This document shows, in pieces, positions 13,367 through 25,762 of a stretch of DNA of 64,000 nt (position 1 is its first letter; each line of letters starts with the position of its first letter). The position numbers and the translations under genes were made by a program. Source of the DNA: Piromyces finnis (lineage: Eukaryota > Neocallimastigomycota > Neocallimastigomycetes > Neocallimastigales > Neocallimastigaceae); assembly GCA_002104945.1 (NCBI GenBank), contig MCFH01000008.1:860501-924500 (forward strand). The letters are read 5' to 3'. Below the pieces are notes generated by a model. That model did no database searches. It saw nothing but the letters and a program-made list of their open reading frames with translations, and had not been told where the DNA came from.

Positions 13367-13997
13367 TAAACTAATATTTTAAATACGTATAATAAACATA
13401 TAATATTTTATAATATCTTATTTATATTGGAAAGTTGAAAAAGCATAAAACTTAGCTCTAGACATTATCGTGATATTTAAATATTTTTATTCTATTTTAT
13501 ATAATATATTAAATATTGTAAATAAATCAAGTTTTATTAATAACAATTAAATAAAGACTCAACATATTTTAACATACCTATAATACAGATAAATATTTTA
13601 AGAGAGATTAATGAAATAAAAAAAAATAAAATAAAATAATATTGATAAAAATTCTTTTTATTTAATTTATATAAAAAGAATTATTTTTTTTTTTTTAAAT
13701 ATTTTGTTTTTCTTTCTTTTTTTTATATTAAAATTTCAATTCTATTATAATTTTTAAAGTTTAAAAAAATCAATTAAATTTTTATTTTATTAAATTTAAT
13801 TAAACTTTTTTTTAATTTCTTTTTATTTTTTTTTCTCAAAATTTTTATTATGCATTTATGTTTAAATTCACTTATTTAAAAATAACATAAGTATTATATC
13901 AATTTTTCTAATTAAAATAATGGTTTTAAAAACCATAGTAGTTATAAAGAAATAATATCATATTGTATATAAATATTTAAAAATATAACAAAAAAAT
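13367..13997. other. Intergenic region upstream of the crescerin-like gene
   Basis: This tandem gap contains T runs and mostly A/T sequence. I see no open frame of note. The only standout is the 17-base palindrome at 13920-13936, close to the next start codon. Confidence 0.6.
13920..13936. promoter_or_regulatory. 17-base perfect palindrome upstream of the TOG-array gene
   Basis: The sequence ATGGTTTTAAAAACCAT has two perfect 8-base arms around one A. It ends 61 nt before the ATG at 13998, so it lies in the promoter or 5' UTR. It could bind a dimeric factor. Function is inference only. Confidence 0.35.
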
Positions 13998-15531
13998 ATG
14001 GATGAAACTGAATTAATTGAGTATCTAAATAATGAAGATTTTTCAAAAAAAAAAAAGGCTGTAAAATTTATAAAAGATATTTTTAATTATGAAAGAACAA
14101 AGGATGATAATGATAACATCAATTTGATAAATAGTATAAAAAATATTTTTAATGAACTAATTCACTACTTAAATAATAATAATAATAATAATATTGATAC
14201 TATTATTATTATTTTGGATTTATTTTCAGATACAATACCAATTTTATTTGAAAAGTATAGTGAAATTTCATTAGACATAACTATGAATATAATAATGCCA
14301 TCATTAGTTAAATTATGGAAAATAACAAATAATATTATTCATGAAAAACTTCAAAATTGTATTTTTATTTGTAAAAAAAATGTAAATAACTGTAAATATT
14401 TTTACTCCCAATTATTAAAATATGGTGCTATTAACGAAGATTGGAAAATAAGATACAAATGTATTGAATATTTAACTATTTTAATCAATAGTGATAATAT
14501 TAATGAAAATCCAGAGTTTCCACTACAACCTATAATACGTGTATTAATTAATCGTTTAAATGATATATCAGAAATTGTAGTTAATTCAGCTGAGTTTACA
14601 TTAAATAGAATAATAAATTTAATAGGTGAAAAAGAATTCCTAGACATTATAGGTTTTTTACCATCTAATCAGATACAATTATTTAAAAAACATGAAAATC
14701 AATGTTTAAAAAAAGAAAGAAGTATGGCATTAAGTGCGCCAACATCCGAAGGGAAAAATATTTCTAAAACTATACCATTGTTAAAACTAAGAAAAAAAGA
14801 TTTAGAAATAAAAAATAATGATAATATTGAACTACTTTATGATGAAAAAGAAGAAACTAACTCATATGAAGAAAATAATATATATGATAACCCAATGAAT
14901 TATTTTCTTGATATAAATAAATACGCTATTAATAATGATTATGATAATAATGATAATAATGATATTACTAATAACTACGCTATTAATAATGATTATGATA
15001 ATAGCAAAAATGTTATTAATAAAGATATTAATAATACTGAAAATGATGATAATGCTACTAATAGTAACAACGAGGACGACAGAATTAATGATACTATTAA
15101 TGTTGAAAATGATATTGATAATTATTATGTTAATAATAATAATGAAAAAGATGACAATAACCTTAAATTATTAGAAATAAACGAAAGTGATGAAGTTATT
15201 AAAAATAAAAAAATTAAAAGTGATGTAATAAATTCATTAAATAATAAAAATATAAATAATACTGATAATCAATTTGATAAATGTGATGAAAATAATATAT
15301 CTAGTAGTAATAAAGAAAATTCCAATATTATTTGGGATAATGAATTAAATTTATCAAATAAAAATAATAATGATAATAAGGATAATAATAATGAATACAA
15401 TAATTTTAATCAAGTTATTGATAATAATAATATTGTTATTAATAACATTACAAAGAATGAAGATAATAATAATGAGAGTGAAAGAGAAAATATGGATAAA
15501 AACAAAAGTATTTATATAGAAAATAATGGCT

Positions 15532-15592
<61 letters not shown>

Positions 15593-18500
15593 CCTAGAAA
15601 CATTGGGGAAAAAAAATGATATTGTAGATCCAAAAAAGTTAAATGATGTTATTAATAAATTAAATAATAATAACATATTCAAAAGTATTGATATTAATAA
15701 TACTGATGCTTCATGTAAGTTAGTTACTATTATTATATATATTATATAAATTATATATGTTTATTTTTTTATAATGAAATATTACTAAAATATTCAATAA
15801 TCAATAATTTATAAATGTATATTTATATAGCTGAAGTTAGAAATATAGATTTATATAATAACTTTGATAGTGCAAATACATTATTTGATTCTAATAAAAA
15901 TCAATTATTTGACGATGATAATTTAAATTATAATATAAATAAACCAAACTTTAATAATATAAGTTTTAATAAAAATAATGTTGACGACAATAATAGAATA
16001 GAAGGAACTATAAATTCGAATACTTATTTAATTCCAAATGAAATTATCGAACAACTAGATATTAAAAATAATTGGAAAATGAGAACACAAGCAATAGATG
16101 ATCTGAAAAAATATATTTCGAATATTTTAGATCCTTCTGTTATAATTAATAATATTCAATATTATTTTAATTTCTTATACAATTTGCTAAATGATATTAA
16201 TTTTAAAATTTCTTTAAATTCTTTAATGATTATAAAACAATTAATATTAAAATCAGGTTTATACATTCAAACTTACTTAAATAGTTTAATTCCTGTATTA
16301 ATTCAAAAATTAAATGACAAAAAACAAATTATTCAACAAAATATAACGGAAATATTTTTAGTGATATCTTCAATCACTTCATCTTCAATAGTAATTAAAT
16401 ATCTTTTGAACGATTTTGGTCAAAATAATATTAATATTCAAGGTCAAATTGTAAAATTAATATTCCATATATTAAATAATAATCCTTATAACGATTATGA
16501 TTTTAATGAAATAATAACAAATTTAATACCACTATTAGAATACAATGATGAAAAATTGATTATTTCAACTTACGAAGTATTAAATAAAGTTGCCAGTTTA
16601 TCATCAACATATTCTAAAAAAATTTCTAACATCCTTAATAACAAAAGTTTTGATAATAATTATTATTCAAATAATGATTTTAATTTAAATAGTAATAGTA
16701 TTAATAATGACAATTTTAATTTGAATAATAATTATGATGGAATAATAGCAAATAATAATCAAGTAATAAATTCTGAAAAAAGTAATATTAATTTAGAAAA
16801 TTATTATAATAAACCATTTTCAATCAATGAATTATCAATGAAATCAAATTTTGATCAATCCGCTAAGATGTACAAACTCAATAATAATGGTTCTCAATAT
16901 CCTCTAAGGTAATATATAGTATATAATTTTAAAATTTGTTAAAATAAATATTAAACAATCATAATATTTAATGTAGAAACTAATTATAATGTTTAATAAT
17001 TCATTAGTCTCAATGAAAAAAGTTTATTAAATTCAGTAAGTAATATTGGTTCATCAAGAAATTCAATTATAACTCAATTTTCAAATAAAACTCTTGTTAG
17101 AAAACTTCCATGGGATAATAAAGTTTATGATTATAATTTAAACAAAAGTGATAGCAATAACTGTAGTCAAATTATATATAATAATAATGTTAATAATAAT
17201 TTAAATAAAAACTATCCAAATTACAGTACTGATAGTAATATAAATTATAATACAAATATGAATACCAATAAAATGAATTACAATAATTATACTTTACCAA
17301 ATATTAATAGTATTTATAATAATAATGAAATGAACATGTTTTTGAATTTTAATGTTAGTAATAAGAATAGTGTAGATTATAATGGTGAAGATATGTCCTA
17401 TAAAGTAGGTTCAATTAATAATACAAATATTGACTCCTCATTATATTCTGTACAAGGTATTATTGTATATAATCTGTAATTTATTTTATATTATTTATTA
17501 ATTTATTTTTATAATGTATATAGATAATAATCAATGGAATAAAACATATACAAATCAATTATCACCAATATTTCCGAATAATAATATTAATAAAAATAAA
17601 AATGTAGATATAAATTCAAATGTTGATAGTTTATCAACATATAATTCATATTATTCTGAAAATAATAATAATAATAAAAGTAAATCCATAAATACAAAAG
17701 AAATTCAAAATGAAAGTAACAATCCAAATTATAATGAAGAAAATGAAAATAATATAAATGAAAATACATCAAAAGGTAATAGCAATTATTATTATAACAA
17801 TGATAATAATAATTCATTATTAAATAAAATTTCTGAAAGTTCGAAGAATCGTACTAAAAAAATGTCAAGAAAAAATAGTGTATATTCAACGAATTCTTAT
17901 ATTAATAATGATATTGACAGTAATAATGATTACAATAATAATGATTATAACAATAATGATGATAATAAAGTATATGAAAATTTAATATCAAGCCCAGAAA
18001 TCTTTAATAATTATTTTGAAGTTTTAAAAAATAATGAAAGTCACTGGGAAGATAAAAGTGATGCAATTGAACAAATGACACATTTATTAAATAACAATAA
18101 AAAAATTTTTTTAACAAATTTAAACGAACTCTGTATAGTATTAATTGAATGTATATCCAGTTTAAGAACATCATTTTCAAAAGCATCAGTAATTTTTTGT
18201 GAAAAACTTTTTATAAATCTAGGGACATCAATGGATTCAAAAGTAGATATCATTGGAGGAGCCTTAATAAAAAAAATTGGAGAAGGCAATAATTTTATTA
18301 CTGAAATTATTGAGAAAGCCTTAAATGCAATGTGTAGTTATTGTTCATGGAACAGAACATTAGTAACTTTAATAAATAGTTCAAGTCAAAAATCCTCTAA
18401 TATTCGTCTCTCAATAGCAAATCATATGGATAATGTTATCAATGATTTATATGAACAAAATAAGCAAACAATACTTTTAAAACAAACAGATATAATAGAA

Positions 18501-20086
18501 CGATTATTAATAACTTTAATTAATTTATCATCAGATAAAATTTCTCTTACTAGAAAGAAAGCAAAACATAGTATATATATATTATTTAAACCGATTATAG
18601 ATAATGTTTTTATAAGTAAAACAAAAAATAAAACCAGCTTCTCTAACCCAGAAGAAATATTAGAAAAAGAAATTGATAAAATTCTGAAAAAAAATCTTAG
18701 TGCTGAAAATAAGAAAAAATTAACAAGTATTGTTGTAGAATTCCAAAGTAAATCATTAAATTCATTTATGGTGCAACAACAAAAGATTAATATAATATCA
18801 TCTGAATCAAATTCACCAATTAAGGAATTAGATACTACCGAAACACCTACCACAAATAAGAAAACAGTAAGTTATTTATGATAAATATGCGATACTTTAA
18901 GTATTTCTACTAAATTCTTTTTTTTTATCATCTTATTATAAATAATGTTCAATAATATTAGAAAAAGAAGTTAAAAGGTATATAAAATTAAATATATTGT
19001 AAAAACAAACAGTAATTTATTAAATGTAATATCAAATTAAAATATAATATTTATAATATCTATTTATTTATATTATTAAAATATTGATAGCTATAAAATC
19101 TAAAAGAGATAGTATAAAAGAAAGTGATATAGTGGATAAACTAAAAATTGTTTACGAAAATATCGAATCAAAAGGTAACATTTATTATAATATAATATTA
19201 TTATATATGAACAATCACAAATTTATATATGTTATAGTATTATTATTAAAATAATTAAATATATATGATATTTTAAGATTGGAAAGAAAGAAATAGTTCA
19301 ATTGATGACTTAACAGAAATAGTAATTCAAAATCCTAAAATCTTTAAGAATCAAAAATTATTATTCCCGTTATTTGATAAAATAGCAGAAAGAGGGAAAG
19401 ACACTAACACAAAAATTTCTATACATATAACAAAATCTTTAATAAAAATTATTGAAGTTTTAAAGGTATATATCATATTAATCCATAATTAGTAATAATT
19501 ATATATTATCTTATCATAATCTCAATGCTAAAAATAATTATTATTGAATTTTAACTAAAGGCTACTGTTGATCCTGTTTTAATAAATTTTGTTTCAATAT
19601 ACTTAAATAATTTATCTAGTACTAATAAATTATTACAAGTTGAAACATTAAAATTAATTAATATATTAATTGATCCTAAATATGAAATTGACCAAACTAG
19701 ATTACTTAAAATATTTTCCTATGGAATTCTTCATATACCCAACATAAAAATTAAAGAATTACTTTTAGAAAAAATGATTGGTAACTTTTAAAAACTTATT
19801 TATACTAAAAGATAATAAATACATTATCATATTAATCATATCTATTTTTAATATTAAAATAGCAATATCATCAAATTTATTTCAAACAAAACCTTCTATT
19901 ATTTGTAAGCATCTAATTCCAACTGTTATTGAATTATTAAAAATTAAAAAGAATGGAATAAAACATAGCCTAACTAAATTATTAAGACATTTATCAGATA
20001 TATATGGAAAACAAGAATTTGAAAATATAATATCATCACAATATATTGATAATTATAATGAAATATGTACATTAATTGAAAGTTAG
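13998..20086 (+). CDS. Crescerin/TOGARAM1-like ciliary TOG-array protein
   Basis: Nine exons: 13998-15714, 15831-16908, 17008-17456, 17524-18866, 18962-18977 (16 nt), 19091-19174, 19278-19465, 19561-19780 and 19863-20086. They give 1772 aa. Four HEAT-type TOG domains are visible: about 1-225, 635-835 (starts LIPNEIIEQL; contains FLYNLLNDINFKISLNSL), 1240-1440 and 1563-1772. They are separated by Asn/Asp-rich low-complexity linkers, including a pure Asn run at about 513-532. The second TOG closely follows the crescerin (TOGARAM1/CHE-12) pattern, and two N-terminal plus two C-terminal TOGs is the crescerin layout. Crescerins act in cilia on axonemal microtubule length and tubulin post-translational state. 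CLASP is the main alternative, but the ciliary neighbours favour crescerin. Linkers are longer than in animals. Confidence 0.8.
15532..15590 (+). repeat. In-frame (AAT)n, Asn homopolymer
   Basis: About 20 AAT codons in a row encode an Asn run in the linker between TOG1 and TOG2. Almost all codons are AAT, so the DNA repeat itself has expanded. Confidence 0.95.
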
Positions 20087-20518
20087 ATAATAATATTATT
20101 TATAGATTTTTAAATATTATTATTATACCCAATTCTTATACCCAACCAATTATAAAATAAAAATAATAAACATTAAGAAAGAAAATATAATAATCTTTTT
20201 ATTTTGCTTATTTTATTTTAATTTATTTTAATCTATTTTAATTTATTTTTACTTTTTATTTTTTTTTTTTTTTTATTAATTATTATTATTTTTTTTATTC
20301 AGTTTTCCCTTTATTTTATTTTGTATTGTATTTTTTTTTTTTCTAAAAAAAAAACTCTATATATATAATATTTGATTAAATTGTTTATTAATATTTTTGT
20401 TGTTTAATATTAATTTAAGATATAATTATTAAGAATACTTTAAATCATAAATTTACATTTATATTTAAATATCTATAATATTAAAAATAAACAAAATCTT
20501 AATTATTAATATCTATTT
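20087..20518. other. Convergent intergenic region
   Basis: Between the stop codons of the crescerin-like and STK16-like genes lie about 430 bases of T-rich and A-rich runs. They hold the two 3' ends. Nothing else is seen. Confidence 0.65.
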
Positions 20519-21983
20519 TTATACAGCGTTCGATTCAAAATTAGAAGCATTTATAAATCCATATATAGTTGATTTAACTTCCTGTAATGTAATTCTTTTA
20601 CTAATATCAATTTCAAGACATTTCTTGATTAACTGATTAAAATTCGGATCGTAAGTTGAATCATCCGGTATTACAACCTGACTAAGAGTTGAAGTATGAG
20701 TTCCATTATATGGAATTTCACCATATGCCATTGCAAACATAGTACAACCAAGTGACCTTTTCAAAAGTTAATATATTATTAAAAAGATAAAACAAAAAAT
20801 AAATAAGTTAATTCTATTTTATTTACCAAATGTCAGTTCTTTCATCGATTCTCATGTCTACCAATGGCTCGAAAAATTCTGGTGGTCTATAAGTTGATGT
20901 TACAGTCTCTGATACAAAATCTTTTAAAACTAAAGCACTCTGTCTAGTTGATAATGTTACTATTTCAATTATTAATTTAAAAATTAAAATATACATAATA
21001 AATAGACTTTTCTATTATAAATTGGCTTAATATACTATTTAAATAATATATAATGTGTAATTAAGTTTTACATCTTGCTGGTGAAACAGAACCTAAATCC
21101 ATTAATATTGCGTGCTTCTCATTATCTAGAGCTACATTTTGAGGCTATAATTTATTTATCAATTAATTTCTAATATGATGTATAAATAATGTTATTAAAA
21201 ATAAAATACCTTTAAATCTCTATAAGCAAGGCATGGTTCTTGTCTAAAAATATATTAATTAAATTAATATATAATACAATTTTAAATACTGACTAATATT
21301 ATTAACTTATTAATATTTTTATAAATATTTACTTATGAAATTCTTCTAAACCATCACAAATATCAATTAAAATTTGTAATATTAAATCAAAAGATAAACC
21401 TTTTCTTGTTCTTTTAAAAGTTACATTTATTAAATCTTGAAGAGAACCATTTTGACAGTATGGAAGTAATAGCATTCCTTCTGAAGTTCCATCCTTCTTT
21501 TTTACAATTGCATAATCAATTAATTTTAGAATTCTGTTACTGCCTTCAACAGATTTATGAGCATTAATTTCATTTCTTACACGTTCTTCTTGTTCTGGAA
21601 GTTGAATACTAATATTTAATTTTATATTTCCATATTTCATATAGATGTTTAATAAATGTTTGTAATTAATAATATATATTTAAATTCTTATTGCTATTTT
21701 TCATATTTAATTATTTATATTATTCTATAATTATAAGATAATGGGTTTTATCTTACGGAATTCTTTTTAAGGCATATAAAGGAGAATTTGGTGAATCAGA
21801 CTTTCTAACTAAATAAACATATGCAAAACCACCTTCACCAATTTCTCTTAAAACAGTATATTCGGTTTCATTTAAAGTAATTTTTGGATATCCACCTAAC
21901 CGTGAAGTTATAAATACCTTAATACTTGCTACAATCCATGCTAGAGTATTTATTAGATAATTTATAAAATAACTTAAATCCAT
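20519..21983 (-). CDS. STK16-like (NAK family) Ser/Thr kinase
   Basis: Six exons: 21983-21757, 21608-21333, 21243-21210 (34 nt), 21144-21072, 20959-20827 and 20756-20519. They give 326 aa against about 305 in STK16. The glycine loop is GEGGFAYV, then the Lys of YALKRIP, Glu in RNEINAH, a catalytic loop YRDLKPQN (Tyr in place of the usual His), DLGS in place of DFG (as in STK16), an activation segment ending TSTYRPPEFF, and IDERTDIWSLGC. The DLGS and IDERTD signatures point to STK16/Env7 rather than AAK1/GAK. STK16 works at the Golgi and vacuole. Human STK16 is tethered by N-terminal acylation at Gly2; here residue 2 is Asp and the first 27 residues are hydrophobic, which suggests a membrane helix instead. 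It diverges from the SNF2-like gene with 258 bases between the starts. Confidence 0.87.
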
Positions 21984-22241
21984 GATTATTAGATTTTTAT
22001 ATTAAAATTGATTTTATTTATTTTATTTACAATTTAATGAATATAATTCATTTTAAAATATTAATTTTAAAATTTAATACTAATACATTTTAAACGAATA
22101 AATAAACGAATAAAATTAATTCTAAAGAACTTTAAATTAAAACATTATTATAATATATTGAAATGTAAATTTAATATATATATATTAAAATTCTGTATAA
22201 AAAATAAAAATTTTATTTTACAAAGTTTTTTTTAAAAAAAA

Positions 22242-25135
22242 ATGTTAGAAGAAAATGTAATAGAATATAGAATATAAACATTAAAGAAGAGAAAATATTA
22301 AAGAATTATAAAATATTTTAATTTTATAAATATCAATGTATACATACTTAAAATTAAAAATTAAATATTCAATAAATAATATAATATCTTTTTAGGATAA
22401 CGTCAGAAATGATAACGAATTAATAAACCAAATAATAATAGCTAAAGAATTAGAGAAGGTGTTTGAATATGAAAAAGTTTTAAAAATTTATGAAAATTTA
22501 TCAGGAAAATTACCTCATTCTTGTGAAATTCTAATAAAAAAAAAAATCGAAGAAACAAAAGTAATAAATTATAATTTAATTTAAAACTTAGATATCCTTC
22601 GAATAATTAATAAATAATATTTATATAAAAGTCAAAAATTAATGTAATAATTAATAATGATGGTTTCTATTATGAGCCGTCTAATTCAAATTACTATTTG
22701 CCGGGAGGTTTTGGAATTTCAAAATCAAAATTTCAGAAATTAACTTTATATGTAATAATTATAAATATAATATAGTATCATTAAAATATTCTTAAAAATA
22801 TTAAATTGATAAACCTTTATATAAAATATATTAATATATATTATTAGCAAAAAGATGGAATAAAATGGTAAAAATATAAAAATATAAATGATTAATAAAA
22901 TAATAATAATAATTTTATTTTCAATGAATGTAGGATATACAGTATTTATCATGAAAAAAAATGTGGATGTAAGTAATTATTACTTAATAAAGAAAAGACA
23001 AATAATAATAATTTTTAAATATATTATATAAAAGGTATATTAGCAGATGATAAAGAATTAAATAAGGAAAGTCAGGTATTTTATACTTTATAAAATAATG
23101 TTTTTATTTAATACATACATTTATACCCCTTTATAAAATTATTAATTATATTATTAATTAGATTATAAATGTTATAGACAGTTTATATAATTCAATGAAA
23201 GCAGGAAAATTCCTTTTAATTGTGTAAATATAACATAATAAATTGTTATATATTCATAAATATATACAATTTCTTCTTGTAATATTAAATATTTTTAATA
23301 ATAGACCTTTAGAAAAATTAAATTATTGGGAGAGAATTATTAAACATTGGTAAATATAACTACTTAAATTTAATATAAAATTAAATAGTAGTATATTTTA
23401 ATGATATTTATTAAAAATTATATATAATATATTTTAATAGTTTACAAAATGCTATTTCAAGTAAAGTATTATATGCATTTAATATTGAAAAATAAATTAA
23501 TTAAAAAACAACATTCTAAATTGAATATATTAAATATTTATGAAGTATTTATATTTAATTCAACAACAAAAAATAGACAAGAAAAAATAAATTATATAAA
23601 TAGTAATACTGGGATATTAATCACTACATATGATATGATAACTTATAATTATACAACATTATTAATTAATTGGGATTTAATAATATGTGATGATGGTTGT
23701 AGAAAAATAAATAATCATAAAACAAAACGATATCAAGCATTAAATAAAATTAATACAAAATTTAAAATTTTGTTATCAGGTAATGTTATATTTTTAGATT
23801 CTTAAAATTTAAAATATTTAATTGTATAATTTGTTAATTGATTTTATTTTATGTTTATTCTCTTTAATTTATGTTATTTTTTTTTTTTTTTTTTATTTTG
23901 ATAAATATATAAATATATAGATAATCCATTACCAAATAAATTTTATGACATTTACTCAATTTTTAATTATTTAATGGGAAACATTAAAATGTTTGGGACA
24001 TATGAAGAATTCAAATCTAAATATATATTAAAACATTCAAATAAAACTAACAAGAATAAAAGTGTAGGAGTTGGAAATATTCTTAATGAAGATCTACAAT
24101 ATTTTATACAGTGTTTTGTTTTAAGAAGAGAAAAAGATAATCAAGAACTATATAATGAAACCGAAGAATCTGAATATTCTGATATTAACGATGATGGTAT
24201 ATAAGTATATATAAATCAAAAGTTAATGTATAAATACATTAATTAAAAATAAATATATATTTGATATTATGTAAAAATATTACAAAAAAATAAGAAACTT
24301 ATGAAAACATGAAGAATTTTATTATAGAAGATGATGAGTATATGGAAGATGAAGATATTGATGAAAACGATAAAAAATATTCTAATATTTATTGGAAAGA
24401 AGAATATTATAATGAAAAATCAAATTCAGATACAGATAATGATAATGATTTAAATAAAGAATTATTGGAATTAAATATAGATAACGAAAAAAAAGAAAAG
24501 GACCTTAATAATAGAAAAGATTTTTTTTACATAAAACCTGACTCTGACCAAAAAAAAAAAAAATACATAATAGAGAAAAATACAAGTCAAACTACAGTAA
24601 TTCATAATTATTATATTACAAATTTATTAATATTAATTTATTAAAACTTTTTTTTTTTTTTAAAAAAAAATTAATTATCGAAAAAAAGGATAAATACACA
24701 TTTAATAATAATGATATTTGTAGTTATTGTAATAAGGTTATTATCGAGAATGAAGATGGTAGCATCCGATGTTGTAAATGTGGAAACTATGAGCATTTTA
24801 CTTGTTCAGGTATTCCTTACAATACAAATATTGATAGTAAAATTAATTCACTTCGCTATTATTTCTGTCATTCATGTAGAAATTTTGGTAAAAAATAATA
24901 GTTTAAATTCATTTATATTTTTTAATTTAATAATATTATTTATTATTTACTTATTTATTAATAACACATCTTTAAATAATATTATATAGTAGGCTTAAAA
25001 GAACATTTCTACTCTCTTAACAATGAAAATAAAATGTCAATTGAATATGATAAATCATTAAATAGTAAACTTGTTAAAGAAGATGATTATATTTTAAAAT
25101 ATCTTCAAACAGAAGATACATATGATAAAATATTA

Positions 25136-25170
<35 letters not shown>

Positions 25171-25580
25171 AAAATTAAATGAGAAATATAATATAATGAA
25201 TGACGATGACAACATTCTAAATATAACTGGCAAATTCGGTATGGAAACATCGATAGATAATTTATCATCTATAATGAAAAATTCAAATGATAATATAATA
25301 TATAATATAAATAATGATGGCGATATAATTAATGAAAACTATCAAAATTACCAAGATTATATAAATGAATTTAAGTAAGTATTAATTATTTTATTTTGTT
25401 TTATTTAAATTAAATTAGATTAAATTAAATATATATTTATATTTATATAGAACATATTTAGAAAAAAAAGACAAATTGAACGCTTTAAATTCATTATTAA
25501 ATGCTAATAAATTAAATAGCAATGATTTAAATCTCCATTGGTGGATTATCAAAATAATTATAGATTTAAATATTATTTAA
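22242..25580 (+). CDS. Degenerate ERCC6L-type SNF2 N-lobe fused to a PHD-like zinc finger
   Basis: Fifteen exons: 22242-22256 (first exon inferred), 22396-22560, 22632-22751, 22848-22867, 22934-22968, 23035-23075, 23162-23223, 23305-23349, 23441-23460, 23546-23779, 23921-24196, 24295-24596, 24689-24887, 24990-25374 and 25451-25580. They give 682 aa. The spliced protein follows ERCC6L: a TPR-like start, LYQKDGIKW, ILADDKELNKESQ (motif I), ITTYDMI, IICDDGC (motif II, normally DEAH), LLSGDNPLPN (motif III, normally TGTP), then FVLRREKDN at the end of lobe 1. After an acidic linker comes a C4HC3 PHD-like finger (about 453-508: CSYC, CKCGNYEHFTC, CHSC) and an Asn-rich tail. Helicase lobe 2 is absent. 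ATP hydrolysis is unlikely. It could be a chromatin reader that kept the fold, or a decaying gene. Every splice phase still fits, which favours expression. Confidence 0.72.
25132..25169 (+). repeat. In-frame (AAT)n in the SNF2/PHD gene
   Basis: A run of about 12 AAT codons encodes Asn after the PHD finger, in the low-complexity tail. Confidence 0.9.
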
Positions 25581-25762
25581 TGAATAATATTATAACTCTT
25601 ATTAATTTTAATTTTATTTTATTTTTATTTATATTTTAAAAATGTATATACAAATTATTAAGTATATAAAATATTTTGTTAAACTAAAAATCTTTCTTTT
25701 ATTCTTTTTTTTTTTTTTTTTTCTTCTTTTTTTCTATTTTATGAGATATTTATTATTATATG

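Noticed and set aside
18422-18853. Long antisense open frame opposite the crescerin-like gene
   Set aside because: It is a shadow of the TOG3 coding exon, rich in Phe, Ile and Ser with no family signal.
13998-20086. Plain CLASP/Stu1 identity for the TOG-array gene
   Set aside because: The two-plus-two TOG layout and the second TOG pattern fit crescerin better, and the neighbours are ciliary. CLASP stays a weaker alternative.
23441-23779. Frameshift or sequencing error in the ERCC6L-like gene
   Set aside because: An 85-nt intron with GT and AG ends restores the frame and improves the match to ERCC6L.
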